DNA of 64,000 bases from Chamaecyparis obtusa (GCA_027943335.1 BSBK01006357.1:515001-579000), one strand, 5' to 3'; shown: positions 46,089-58,949, numbered from the stretch's first letter. Made by a program: numbers and translations. The notes: generated by a model not told the origin, from the letters alone.

Positions 46089-46379
46089 GCAATAAAGGAA
46101 TATGGCCAAGTTGCTAACTCTCCTTAATATAAAAAACTTTTGCCTTATATCTCCCTATACATATGTTTCTATCTTATATCTCCTTAAACATATCTATAAT
46201 CCATATTATACGCATACTCCCCCTTTGACATTAATCACAAAGGTGTGTCAAAACTAAATCTACAAAAACTTACTGTGATAGAACATCCGGATATGCAATC
46301 TGTAGATTTAGGATCTACTTCTTCCAAAATGTGATCAGTGAATTTACAATCTGTAGATGGGTGCATAAAGCATACTATA

Positions 46380-49300
46380 GCTTCTCCATCTTCTCTAGAT
46401 CAGTGCTAGGAACTTGATCATATGTCACCATGGTGGCATCGATCTCCTTGATATTTTGATTTAGTATGTCTAATGAGGGTGCAAGAGCATTCCTTAGCTG
46501 AGTCTGCCTAGCCCTTATCTTGATCATCTCTTTTTCTGCCTTCTCAATCTTGTCTAACTGTCCTTGGTAGAAATTGTTTCACATGTTCACATCAATAGAT
46601 GGATCTTCTACTAATTTCCTTTTAATGTCTATCATGACTTCTGCCTCTTGTACCTTTTTGTACAAATCACCAGTTAACTTGTCTTGGTTCATACATTTAG
46701 TAATGATCTTTCTTCCTTTTTCTGCAAACTCCTTCAAGGATGCTTGACCATCCTTTAGTGAGCTTAGGTCAAGTGCATAGTTTCTAACCAATTCATTGAG
46801 CTTTTTCTTCATATACTTCTCCTCTATAACTAAGGATGCAGATTCTTCCAAGCTAGAGAAGTTTCCCTTGAACTATGAAATCACTGAACTGACATCATCA
46901 ACTGAGTGTACTTTGGACACTTTCTTGTCTGTAGGTAACAAGTTTTTCAAGATGCTTACTGATTCTATAAGGAGGGCATTCCTCATCACTTGTTTTTTCT
47001 TGGCCTTCTCCATGGCTAAGATGCTGAACTTAATCAGGTCTTCTTCTCCCCATGAATCCAAACTAGTTGTGTCAGGTGTCAAACTTGACAAAAATGTTGT
47101 TGAGGGAGTGATTGGAGTGCTATCCATCACTTTTGGTTTTACCTTGCTTAGTTCAATTGATGTTTTATCTTTTTCTTCACTTCCTTTTACCTCTTCTTCT
47201 TCTTTTTGTTTTTTAGCTTCTTTTTCTTTTTCTCCTTCTTTCTTTTCTTCCATCTTTTCTTCTTCTTTCTCATTTGTTATATCCTCAATAAAAATTTATT
47301 CTTGATGAGTAGGAGGAGTGTTACTGCATAAGATTTTAGCTTCTTGTGTGCTCACAAAAGCTTCTTCAAACTTGTCCAACTCAGTGTCACTGGCACCATG
47401 GCTATCTCTACATTATCAATGATAATGGTGCTATCTTTCAGTGACTCTATCATGGGCACAGACTTAATTGTCTCTGTCTGTGTTTCAACTGTATGTGTTG
47501 AGTATTGAGGACCTATCACTGATACATTAGTGGGCTCTACCACCTTGAATTCCCTTAAGGGTGCTTATGCTATGGGTGCAGTAGCTAGATACATGTGCCT
47601 ATTCATAAAGACCTTCTCAAAGGCTTTCTCTATTTCCTTAGCCACCAGATCATAGTTTTTGTCCATTATATGCAAAGTCCTTGACTTTGTTCTGAGATGT
47701 GGCTTCACCAGATCTAACAATAGAGATTTCTCTTCTAAGGAACATACTGAAAGAGTGTCATCTAGAATCTTTTTCCTTATCCTTAAATCCTCTTCAATGG
47801 CTTGTCTCTTTTGGAATTCTAGGATGTTCCATACATTGTCAGGGACCATAGTCTTAAGTTCCAAGTCTATTTTCTTGAACTTCAGCATGTGTTTGACTAT
47901 CATTACATGTATCTCAAATTTTTCTATCTCACTATATTTTTCATAAAACTTTCCTACTAGATCAATTCTTCCCTCATCATTTATTCTTGCACTTAGCACA
48001 CTGAGACTAGGTTTAAAACTTACTTTAGGAGGTGCTTGTGAGTTCTTTCTGTTCCTTATTACCCTTGAGGATGGATGACCAATGCTGATCTCTTTCTTCC
48101 TCTTCGACATTGCCTTATACTTAGGAGGAGAAATAAGGTCAATGGTTTCTTTGGGCATAGGAGTAACATTAGTTTTACCCTTTTGTTCATCGGATATTTC
48201 AATCTTTACTTTCTTCAGCTTAGGATCATCTGATTCTACCTTTGCTGCATCTGCGCTTTCTAATTCCAAAGAAATCTTTTGTTCCCTTTCTTTGTCTATG
48301 TTTGCTTGAGACACTCCATGTCTTCTTAAGATCTCAGAGGTAACCTTGGCAACCTTCCTCTTTGTTTCTACATTGTTCAATTTAGCATCTATCTCTCTTG
48401 TCTTCTCCTCATAGGTTTCCCATCTTGGCTCATTGGGGTCTTTAGGTGCTGACAATAGAATTTGAGCATAGGCCTCAAGAATAGGTTCTTCCACTTCATA
48501 TTCTAGTGGATGAATCCACTTTTTTCTTGGTTCAACTACCTCCATGCATGTTGTGTCTTTATCAACTATAAAACAAATAGTATCCTTGTATTTCTTAACA
48601 ATGTTATATGGTATCTTGTACCTCATATGCATTTTGACCCTGAATGTCTTTAACTCTAGTGTCATATAGTCTCTTAGAGTGCTCTCTGTAGATGCCTTGA
48701 AAGATATCTGAGGCATGGTAGGAATAGTCTTGTCTAGATATGAATTTGACACCTTTCCAATAATATGGAAGTACATCTAGATAATTAGGGACCCAAACCT
48801 GAATATCTTGGTTTTATGATGCTTGATTGCCTTAATGTTGTCAATTAGTTGTGCGTGCAAGACCCCACGTAGGTTGAACTCTCCATTTTCATTAACAATT
48901 CTTATGGCTACAAGAATTGTGGCTGCAGACACACTATTTACCCTGCTAGTGGATTGAAACCTATATCCAAGTATCATAGACATTAGTTTGATGTCATTTT
49001 TCTTAATAGGCTCTATGGTCATTCCACACCTATCACTCCTTAACTTGCAAGTCTGTTCAACAATCTTCCTTACATCTTTACCCACTAGAAGGATGGTGCA
49101 TGTTTTTGAGAGGCCTATCATCTCATGAATTAGGTCACTGGTAATTCTAACCGGCACTTCACCTATCCAAAATAGGTCATCATGAATCTTCCTCAAAAGA
49201 ATCTTGATCCATTCCGATTCATAGCTAGAGAAATTTCCCTTGAACTATGACTGTTCATACTCATCCATGAAGGTTTTGTCTACTTTTAACATAGTTTCCA

Positions 49301-49499
49301 TGTGCACCCTTAATCTATCCAATCCTACGGGTTCTTTCTTACAGTAGATGTATGCCCTAATGTTCTCGACATGCATAATGCCCATAGGCATGTAGGAGAA
49401 TGCCCCTTCTAGGTCATCTAGTGTAGATTTAAATGGATGCCTCTTAAATAAATATCTTTTCTTCTCTGCAACATCAAATACTATAGGAATAGCCATCAC
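46380..49499 (-). pseudogene. Element C accessory frame
   Basis: From ATG 49499 it runs in one frame to about 47350, shifts once, and continues to about 46380, near 1040 codons. Residues 1-85: FKRHPFKSTLDDLEGAF and a HVENIRAYIY phrase. Next: FWIGEVPVRITSDLIHEM and TSRVNSVSAATILVA. The largest open block (48776-47565) has YEVEEPILEAYAQILLSAPK and PRWETYEEK, Lys-rich basic segments, and a helical C-terminal half. Then a Glu/Lys-only stretch (about 47250-47170) and a coiled-coil end (46851-46579 and on). Stops occur near 49245, 48777, 47565 and 46860. It is clearly homologous to the element D accessory frame. Env-like by position only; no signal peptide or membrane span seen. Confidence 0.75.
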
Positions 49500-50090
49500 T
49501 TACTTGTATATCACTTTCACAAAGGTTTCCAAGAGATTTTGAGTCAGCGTAATGAACTAGGGTTTCTACAACCGATCAAATGCACAACAAATCACTTGAT
49601 GAATCAAACTGCAATCCTTCTCAATCAACTGCTAAGGCTCTTCTTCTCTTTAATCACTGTTAATTTGAATGCGATGAGAGATCTTCTAACTTATGTGTAC
49701 TTTAAAGTATAAATTCTACCATTAATGCTTGTCGCGTAAACTAGGCTGTCACTTGGAAATTTCTATCTTTCATTCTGCAAACAATTAGCTAGTGCACTTT
49801 TACACGAAGGTTGCCTTAGTCTCCAAAAGCTTAAGTCCAAAGGCACATACTTTGAGAGTGAGTATACCAACCACACAGGGGTCTAGAGCTAAATTAGCTC
49901 CCCCTATGACCCCGAGGGCCATTCAGCCAGATGTAGAGGGTGAGTCCACTACGGATGCATCCAATACATACTCATCAACCTTATCCTTCTTTTCTTCTAA
50001 AAAAATCATGCTCACATTCTTTGAGGATTTCAAAAACTTGACTTCTCCTTCGGGATCCAATACTAGTTCTTCAGACTTTTTAGGGATTTA
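49500..50090 (-). other. Element C gap between gag and accessory frame
   Basis: About 590 bp with only a short Ser/Asp/Glu-rich coding remnant on minus at about 50090-49960, possibly the gag C-terminus. The 49500-49790 part reads like a leader. Equivalent to 32610-32964 in D. Confidence 0.5.
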
Positions 50091-51065
50091 CTGACCTTGC
50101 ATCCTTGATCTATAGAACTTTGAGATGTGTACATCCTTGTTACAAGTGTGACAAATGACTGGAGGCCTTATATTCCTTGATGCATTGACATGAGTCACCA
50201 TCTTACATTATTTAGATGAGTGACCATTATAGTTACATATCTAACATGTAACATTATGAGAACTTCTTACATTTGATTGATTCTGATTTCTTTGATTATG
50301 AGTCCTGTTCTTTTGACTTGTCTTGCAATTCATAGCTCTATGACCAAATTTATTGTATGAATAACAGTAACTATTGAAAGGTCTTACCTATGTACAGTTC
50401 CTTGCTATGTGTCCATGCATAAAAAGTATGGTCTAATGGCTTGTGCTCATTCTTAGGTGGTCCATCATTATTTTTAGTTTGATCTTCAGTATTCTTAGTA
50501 TCAATAGAGTCTTTTTGTGCATTCATTCTTACTCACATGTTGTCAATCTGATTTTGTGCTTCATTGTATCCAATGCAGCTAGTATCTCCTTTAGCTCTTC
50601 TTGCATACAACTGAGATAATATCAAATCAGAACTAGTGTGTAATTTATCAATCTGATTCTTAGCCTCTTTCAATTCAGATTCCAAGATTTCTTTGTTGTT
50701 TCTTAGCTCTAATATTTCCAGGTTTTCTTGCCTCAATTCTTCATTCAGTTGAAGGTTCTCTTTGACATGTTCATCATAGACTTCCTGATTGTTAGTCAAC
50801 TTATCATAAAATTATTCAAGTTTTTCTTTTAAGGATTTATTTTCTTCATTCAACTTCTTGACCATTGTCCCTAGATCATTGGTAGAGAATTCTTTCAAAT
50901 CTTTCCTTAGCCTTTTGATGACTAATTGAGCATCACTGAGTTTTTCCCTTAGTTCTTCAGTTTCTCTTTCAGATTTGTCCAAGTCTTTAAGAGAAGCTTC
51001 AAGATTTATTTTTAGATGTTTCATTTCTTCTTTTTCCATGATCTCCTCAAGTGGTTGAACTTCTT
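50091..51065 (-). pseudogene. Element C gag (coiled coil plus zinc knuckles)
   Basis: Likely start near 51040 (MEKEEMKHLKIN). The frame 51040-50533 is a long Glu/Lys/Leu coiled coil with one stop near 50810. After it the frame shifts and three zinc-knuckle positions follow at about 50380-50130: CYSYNKFGHRAMNC (second Cys now Tyr), C*ICNYNGHSSK*C (two stops), CHTCNKDVHISKFY (last Cys now Tyr). The same order is found in element D. No protease follows. The substitutions are Cys to Tyr or stop, as expected from C to T or G to A decay. Confidence 0.7.
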
Positions 51066-51079
51066 TTCTGAGGACCAGA

Positions 51080-51091
51080 GCTCTGATACCA
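51080..51091 (-). promoter_or_regulatory. Copia C primer binding site (tRNA-Met)
   Basis: On minus, TGGTATCAGAGC, the canonical initiator-Met site, two bases inside the 5' LTR. Confidence 0.92.
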
Positions 51092-51093
51092 AT

Positions 51094-52220
51094 TGTTAGG
51101 AATGGGAACACTGAGAGTTGGGGGGGGGGGGTGGTGAATTAGTGTTCACTATATTTTATATTTTTACTTATTCTTTAAACTGAACTTAAATGCTTAAGTA
51201 CTAAAATGAGCATCCACATAAACATGAAACATGAAATCAACACATAACACCAATATGGTTACAGGGAAACCCAAATAGGTAAAAACCCTGGTGGGAATTG
51301 ACACCCACTAATATTCTGTACTAGTGTTTTATGATCCTTGTTAGAAGATCCTTAACTCTGTTAGGAGTTGCTTTACAATGCATTAAGTATAGTAGACCTT
51401 GTCAAGGGTCAGACCTTGCTAGGAGTCTCTTACAATAGTCCCTATTAGGGGAGTGGATGCACTATCCTAGAGCTCACTACTCAAGTGGTGAAGGCTACAA
51501 CCTTCTGATCTCAGATACACACTATATCTATTGGATGACTTGTCACTATGACACTGCTTGTCAGATTAGTTCCTTTGATGCACTGATGCTTTGACCTCTT
51601 GAAAAGCTCTAATACATCTTATAGTCTCTTCACACACTTCTTCTCTGCTTATCACAACTCTCTATTAACTTTTATATCAATTACAATGGGCACATCTCAT
51701 ATTTATATGCGCATACAAAATAAACAACTAGGTCGGCCCTTAAGCCTATTACATACAACACTTCCAATTGAATTGGCTCAAGCATGTTTAAAAAAAAACA
51801 TATATACATGTCGGAAACCTAATTACAATAGGTGCATAGCCTTTACACCATTAGAATATAACCATAACTCAAAATGCTAATAGTTGGCTACTTACTCTGT
51901 TCTTCACTGGCACACATTGGCTGTGTAACTTCAACTGTCTATATCTTTCTCATACTTGCATATCTGATCATTCAATCATAGACTAAGCATGAATATAGTC
52001 TAACCAAATTAACTTCTTGGGCACACACCATAACATGATCGTATGCATGTGCATTGATGCTCTGAGTTTCAGGAACTCTGTACATTGTCTAGTCTTCAAC
52101 ACTTAGTTGATTTCTGATCTTCCCATCAAGTGCGCTGACTCCAAACTACTATATGACTTTGTTTCCATAATGAAAACACTATACTAAGTCATATACATCA
52201 ATATAGCCAAATTTCCAACA
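51094..52220 (-). mobile_element. Copia C 5' LTR
   Basis: On plus it runs TGTTAGGAATGGG to TTTCCAACA, with G-run at about 51121 and flanking GAACACTGA and TTAGTGTTC. Very similar to the 3' LTR. Confidence 0.92.
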
Positions 52221-52225
52221 ATTGT

Positions 52226-55200
52226 TACATTAAACTCTTGGGAATACCCATTAGACTTTTTTGGCCTTTCCCCAAAAGACAATATGGGTGGGTATCCTCT
52301 CATCCTAGGGTGACCATGGTTAGCTACTGTAGATGCTTACATAGCTTGTAGGTTTGGAAAGATGACAATATCTAATGGTATGCATACTAAGAACTTAACC
52401 CTATATTCTCCTTCTCAACCTCTATTACAAGATGATCAAGTAGTTTGGCCTGATTTAGGAGATGATGAAGTAGAATTCAACTCAATCCATCAGCTTATAA
52501 TGATAGGTAGAGATCCATTTGTATCCCCTCAAGAAGATGATGATGTAATCTCATCCATTGTCACAAATGAATATAGAGTAGATTCTCAGTTGTGTTCACA
52601 ACTGAACTGTATCTTGGAAACTATTCTGCCACCTCCAAATGAACCTCGATACTTAGCATCATCCCAATTCCTTCATTCATTGTTACCCCATGAGATGCAT
52701 TCTTCTCCACTTGCTCAAATATCCATGATGGAGAAGGTAATTAAGATTGAGGTTAGTCCAAGGAGAGAACTAAATGTCAGCAATGCCTTCTCACCACCAT
52801 ATCAGCAAATTATACTAAAGCTCCTACATGAAAATTGACAAGCATTCGTCTGGGATTATATAGACATGAAGGGATTAGATCCTAAACTTTTTAATCAAAG
52901 GATTTACATCAGCCTAGAATATAAGCCTGTAAGGAAGCCTCAAAGGAGAGTTAATCCTGTCTTAAGAGACATAGTTAAGACTAAATTGCAAAAATTGTTA
53001 AATGCTGGTTTTATCTACCAAATCTATGATAGTCAATGGGTTTCACCGTTAGTCATAGTGCCAAAGAAAGTAGGGAAATGTAGATTTTGTGTAGATTATA
53101 GAGAACTGAATTCAGCCACTAAGAAAGACCATTTTTCATTGCCCTTTATAGATCAAGTTCTTGATAACTTGGCTAGCAAGAAGTATTTCTCTTTCCTAGA
53201 TGGTTTTAGTGGCTATAATTAGATCCAAATAGCTCCAGAAGACCAGGAGAAAACCACCTTTACATGTCCATGGGTAACCTTTGCATACTCAATTTTGCCT
53301 TTTGGCTTGTGTAATGCACCAGCTACGTTCCAAAGAGTTGTTATAAGTATTTTTTCTGACATATCTGCTAAATGTATGGAAATTTATATGGCTTATTTTA
53401 CTGCCTATGGGAATACTTTTGAATAAGCTAAAACAAATTTGGAAAAGGTTCTCTAAAGATACCAAGACTACAATCTTTCTCTAAATAGTGAGAAATGTTT
53501 CATGATGATGGAGGAAGGTGTTGTATTAGGTCATTTCATTTCATCACATGACATTCAGGTAGATCCAACAAAAATTGAGGTAATCAGCACTTTGCCTACA
53601 CCTGAAAAGAAAAAGGATGTAAGAAGTTTTATTGCACATGATAGATACTATAGAGGATTTATCAAGGATTTCAGTCTAATTGCAACACCTCTCTACAACT
53701 TGTTGAAAAAGGATTCTGAATTCTTCTGGGATTCTGAATGTGACAAGTCTTTCCTACATCTTACGAAGGTTCTAACCAAAGAACCAATACTAAGAGGTCC
53801 CAATTGGGGATTGCCATTCCATATTCATTTAGATGCCTAAGAATATTCCATAGGAGCAGTGCTCAGGCAGAAAGTAGAAGCATTAGAGCATGCCATTTAT
53901 TTCATAAGTAAAAATATGTAGGGAGCATAATTCAATTATACTATGATAGAAAAGGAGTTACTTGCAGTTATTTATGCACTCAATAAGTTCAGGTATTATA
54001 TTACTAGTTATGAGATATTTGTCCATACTGATCATTCAGCTATTAAATACTTGATGAATAAACCAACCATATCATGAAGGTTGGCCAAATGATTACTTCT
54101 TATGCAATAATTTGACATCACTATTGTGGACAAGTTGAGAAAGGCAAATGTAGTAGCTGACTTTCTCTCTCGTTTGCATGTTCTTGATGATCCTGCAACC
54201 ATTGATGATAATTTTCCAAATGAGCATCTTTTTTTGTTATCAACACAAAATCCATGGTATGATGACTTTGCAAATTACCTCACCACAGGTAAGACACCAT
54301 CTCACTTCTCTTCCAAAGAATGGAAATTATTAGTAGAGAAAAGTTTTAACTTTGCTTGGATTGCTAGATTTATGTTTTACATTGGTCCTAATCACGTGAT
54401 GTGTAGATGTATAAGAGAAGATAATACTTATGATATCCTTCAAGCATGTCATGATGAGCCATGTGGATGTCATTTTTCTACCAAAAGAACAACATTTAAA
54501 ATCTTGACCACTAGATACTATTGGACAACTCTCTACAAGGATGCAACGAAGTACACCAAGAAATGTGATAGGTGCCAATGAATGGGAAGACCTACTAAAT
54601 TAGATGAGATGCCCTTACAACCATAGGTTGTTGTAACATCTTTTGATAAAAGGGGAATTGACTTTGTTGGACCTATTGAACCTACTTCACAAGTTAAATC
54701 TTATATTCTAGTTTGCACTGATTATGTGACCAAGTGGGTAGAAGCCAAGCCTATGAAATATCCTAGAGATAATAATGTTGCCAAATTTTTATATGAATTC
54801 ATTTTCACAAGATTTGGTCTCCCTAGGGAATTAGTATCTGACCAAGGAGCTCAATTTACTTCAAATCTCATAGCATCTTTGATAGAGGAATACAAAATTA
54901 GGCATGGTAAATCTTCTCCCTACCATCCACAAGCTAATAGCCAAGTAGAGGTAACCAATAGGGATCTTGAAGCAATACTTACCAAGAAATTGTTCATAAG
55001 AAAGATTGGGCAACCAAACTTCCTAAAGCACTCTAGGCTTATAGGACTACCTCGAAAACTACCACGGGATTCACACCCTTTCAACTTATCTATGGTAAGT
55101 TAGCTATGGTGCTTATGGAATTTGAACACAAGACTTTAAGGACATCATTGGAACTAGATCTAAATCTTACTATTGCCTAAAGGAAGCAGATTTTGACTTT

Positions 55201-55520
55201 GAATGGACTAGATGAATGCAGGAAATCTGTCTTACATAACACATAACTGGTGCAGCTAGAAAAAAAATAGTTGCATGATAAATTTATAAAGGATAAATAA
55301 TTTGTAGTTGGTGACTAGACTCTCCTTTATGATTCCAGATATCAACATACCCCTAGATAATTTCAAACCAGGTGGTTGGGACCTTATGAGATTGTTTTTG
55401 TTTTTCCAAATGGTGTCATTCAATTGGCCACTATTGATCCTGTGCACTTCAAATTGATGGTAAATGGACAAAGGCTTAAGATATATCATAAGCCTCAAAG
55501 TAGAGAGGAGTTCCTATAGT
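52226..55520 (+). pseudogene. Gypsy 2 pol (protease end, RT, RNase H, integrase)
   Basis: One frame to about 55100. Protease ends with SWEYPLDFF (52240-52270). RT: RRVNPVLRDIVKTKLQKLL, VIVPKKVGKCRFCVDYREL, SFLDGFSGYN, FGLCNAPATFQRVV; the catalytic site reads YMAYF near 53380, both Asp lost. RNase H: HIHLDA then TMIEKELLAVIYAL and VHTDHSAIKYL. Integrase: zinc region H...CRC...CDRC (54390-54580), IDFVGPIE (54657), SDQGAQF (54837) and Glu in QVEVTNRD (about 54945), then after frame damage RWLGPYEIV at about 55375. No second RNase H. Stops near 53221, 53837, 53918, 53930, 54076, 54088, 54106, 54580 and 54623, most explained by C to T or G to A changes. Confidence 0.92.
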
Positions 55521-56288
55521 AGTTTCAATCCAAAGCTGACAATGGGTCTCCTGTAGCATCTGGATATGAGTCATCCGCTCATGTGAGTTCTTCTCTTTAA
55601 TGTTCAAATCACATCATAAAAAATACTTTCTTCATGAAATTATCTTCTCCGAAATAAATTCCATCCTTCCACCTCATCATTTCTAGTCTATCCACCTTTC
55701 CACCTCAGTATTCTTGACCAACGAATGATGATTTATCACTACCGTCAACACCTTGCCAGGTTCATACATACTATCCAAGGTATCCATTTTATTAAATTGT
55801 TTTTTAAATTGGCCACGCTCTTGTCACATGTGTAATTGTGGGACCAATTTCTCAATTAAGTTAGGGGGAGAGATATCATATTTTTGTTTTATGTGTCTAT
55901 ATAATTATTATATATGCTATTCTTTTAAATCTAGCCATATTTGCACTTTTGCAAGCTTTAGCCAAATTTTGCTTTTCATGATGTGACAACTTTAAAGGAA
56001 CTATTTATTTTGCACATAATTTGCAAAGGTGGCTGGTATGAGAAGTACGAAGAGGTAATTATGAGTGATTAACTAGTGATTTGTTGAAGTTTTGAAATCA
56101 CATTTCCATAAGTGCTTAACTCCACAAACTTATGTATTTAGGTTTTCATGTGCTATTTCCTTTGTCGTCTCCATATTTAAGATTTCTTTAAAACCGTGAT
56201 GTGAGTATAAGTTTGTCTTGAATTTCTAAAAATCTTATTTGTGTGTGTGACTTGGTACTCTGAGAGGATGGGAGGAGATTTTCTTTGA
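55521..56288 (+). other. Gypsy 2 gap between pol and accessory frame
   Basis: About 770 bp without a protein-like frame. A purine-rich GTTAGGGGGAGAGATA at 55860-55875 resembles an internal polypurine tract; splice signals or a promoter for the downstream frame could also be here but cannot be shown. Confidence 0.55.
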
Positions 56289-58949
56289 TATGAACCTACA
56301 ATCCATGATATCTTGTTAAGTGACCAGACATGCATGCCTCTTTTTCAAGCTAGGGGTTGGCTTGACTACATTCAGAAGCTTACCAGGTGGGATGGTGAAG
56401 TAATTTCTTAGTTTTTTAGCACATTGAGTAATGGTGTAGCCATGGTCAAAGGATTAAGGGTACCATTCACTCAAGAAATTATCGCAGAAGTCATGGGATT
56501 GCCACAGGAAGGGGAAGAATTTTTGAAAAATCTTGATCCTACAACTGCTAGAGCTCAATTCACATTACATACAAACCCACCATTGGATGTTACCAAGAAT
56601 TAGGGTATGAATAGATTGTCTTTACAAGACCCTTACAGCACTTGTGTACTTTATGTCATAAAGTATTTCACTTGTGAAGGGCGGCAAACATTTATGCATT
56701 ATGTTCATTTCAAATTCTTAAGTTTCTTACGCTATGACAACCGGTCATTGAATGTTCCCAATTTTTTATTCCACATTCTGAAGAAGAGGGCTTCACTTGT
56801 GCAAGGAGGTAAGCTCAATGTTGTTTCTCACCATTGTTTGATTAAGTTAATAGTGAAAAGGGCATTAAGAGAACAAACAGATATCGCATGAGAAAATTTT
56901 ATTTTAGGAGAATTTGAAAACCAAACCCTAAGTCCTATAGGGAAGAGAGTAGGAAGATGGATTCACACTGAACATGGGTTTTGCAAAATAATTGAAAATG
57001 TCAAATCAATGTCTTCCTCAGAAAAGTCTAGAAGATCTAGGTGTAAAAACCATGAGAGTTCTCCTAGAGTCTCAACGTCTGGCTCAGTCCAGGTTAAAAG
57101 TAAAAAGAAAGTTAAAACCTCTAAAGAAAAGACCACACCCTTGTCTATGCAAACTAGGGCTTCTATGGGAAGAGAACAAGGAGAAAGAAAAATACTCTCT
57201 AGTTCTTGTGAAAAGAAAAAGGAAAAAGTTCATGTAGCCTCAGCCGCTCCCAAAAAGAGGAAAATGTATGAAAAGGAAAAAGAAAAAGAAACCCTAGTGA
57301 GGAGAAGCCATAGAAAGAGACAAAATGTGTTTGTAAATGTGCCACAAACTAGGTCAGCAATTGATCTTGAATTTTACAAGCCACTTGAGTAGGGAATGAC
57401 TGGACCCAGTGATAAACAACAAGAATTGTTTGATTCACCACCTAAAATTTTGAAAGAGAAAATAGTGATTGAGGATGATTTTAGCTCTGATGAGCAGAAC
57501 TATCAGTTTCAAAGGAAGGGTTCATCCTCAAGAGCACCCTAGGTAGTTCATGACTCTTTTGACTCAGAAAATGACAATGTTTCAGAAGATTACGTTCCAA
57601 TGGAAGAGGATATTCCATAATCACCTCCTGCAGCATCAAAGAGAAATTTGTTTGAAGAAGATTTTGAAGTTGATATGAGTTTTGTGAATAAAGTAGCAGA
57701 GAAAATATTTAATCAAGGTTTAGATGCACTAGCTATAGCTGCTCAGTAGTGTGGTAATCTTGAGAGATCTATAGTTGTGTGGACAAATCCTTCTGAGGTT
57801 AAAAGTCTAGTTAATGATGAGACAATTGTTCTGCACGTAGCAGAGGAAAACTCTAAAGAGAATACCATGATAGGTGCCTCTCATTCCACAAAATTACTCT
57901 CTATTATTTTTCAGTTGTCTAATTAGTTGATGTTGGAAAGAGAACAATAGAAATAGAAAAAGAAAAGTTTTAATCAAGTCATTGACAGTCATTATTAGGA
58001 TCTCCTAGAAAAGGAGCAAGAAGTGGAGCAACTGCGAACACAGCTTACTAAGGTAACTTCAGTGAAACCTAAATTAATGAGTTGTCACTCCCCGTCTCCT
58101 ATTTATGCATTGTTCCTTAAGAAATGGTTCCTAAATTATCAAATGACTTGTGTAATAAGAGATAAGTCTCCGTCATTGGTTGAACCCCTTGAGTTTTTTC
58201 AAGTTTTCAACAGTTTTCCTACAACCATACAAAATTTATTGTGTGAGTTTTTCCTGCATAAATTTACAGTACCTAATAATAGACAATGGAATCCTCTATT
58301 ATATGTTGGGGATATTCAGTTAAGAGCTCTGATGTCATGGATACAAAATGAAATAAGTAGGGAATCTCAAGCCAAACCCTATAGGGAATTAGAGGAAAAC
58401 ATTCCCCTTTACCTAAGGCTAGAAGCTCAGGATCCTAAAACTTATTATTATGATAGGTTACAGATTGCTCCTTCAAATTTAGGAAGTCATGCAATATATC
58501 CCCTCAAAGAAGCAACATTTGATGGGTATGTTAAAATGGCTGAAACTGAGTTGCCTAAGGTTGTGAACTCAATATAGTGGCATTAGATTAGCATGTTTGA
58601 AGAACTAAGAAACAAAGAGCCACATTCACCCCTTAATTTCAACATGGAAAATAGAAGAGCCCCTTGGTACATCACATTGGGCAGAGTTAGGAAAAGTTTC
58701 TGGATTCCACTCACCTTCCAACCACCCATGCTTATTTCTCCCTTATTGGCTAATGCAAAAAATCTGGATGATTATGATATGGCAGGGGAGGAAAGGAGAC
58801 GGGAAAAGCACACAGAGATGAAGGGTTTTTACCGGAGCTTTGTGGAAGGAGGTTCAAGAGAGAAAACAATTGCAAAGTACAAAATGAAGACAAGGATCAA
58901 GAACTTCATGTTTGCTGGAGGACTAGCAAAAGGAAAAGTTGGGGGGAAA
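56289..58949 (+). pseudogene. Gypsy 2 accessory (env-position) frame
   Basis: A single frame of 887 codons from the last upstream stop (56286) to the stop before the polypurine tract. First ATG in frame is at 56334. The start has GWLDYIQKLTRWDGEV and VKGLRVPFTQEIIAEVMGLP. A Lys/Arg-rich region (57010-57340) contains PKKRKM and RRSHRKRQ, good nuclear-localisation-like signals. Then an acidic Ser-rich part (57400-57660), a Gln/Glu/Lys coil (about 57940-58060) and a mixed C-terminal domain (58070-58570, 58590-58949) with YRSFVEGGSREKT. Ten or more stops (for example 56601, 56889, 57390, 57923, 58575, 58587) but no frameshift. Same genomic position as env-like frames of Athila elements. No signal peptide or membrane span seen. 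Confidence 0.72.
58939..58949 (+). promoter_or_regulatory. Gypsy 2 polypurine tract
   Basis: TTGGGGGGAAA directly before TGATGAGGCC of the 3' LTR. Confidence 0.85.

Larger units (their letters stand above)
44957..52220 (-). mobile_element. Copia C: non-autonomous copia-like element nested in gypsy 2
   Basis: LTRs at 44957-46066 and 51094-52220, canonical tRNA-Met primer site, polypurine tract, minus orientation. The internal 5 kb holds a gag with coiled coil and three degraded zinc knuckles and a long accessory frame; no protease, integrase, reverse transcriptase or RNase H is visible. Right target duplication is ATTGT (52221-52225); the left junction is rearranged and reads ATAGT. Gypsy 2 protease sequence continues on both sides. 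Confidence 0.85.

Noticed and set aside
46796..47305. Plus-strand Ser/Phe-rich protein
   Set aside because: Antisense of the Glu/Lys-rich part of the element C accessory frame; composition is that of reversed coiled-coil codons.
46579..51111. Host gene with coiled coils
   Set aside because: Bounded by matching LTRs, primer site and polypurine tract and homologous to element D; it is an element-encoded gene.
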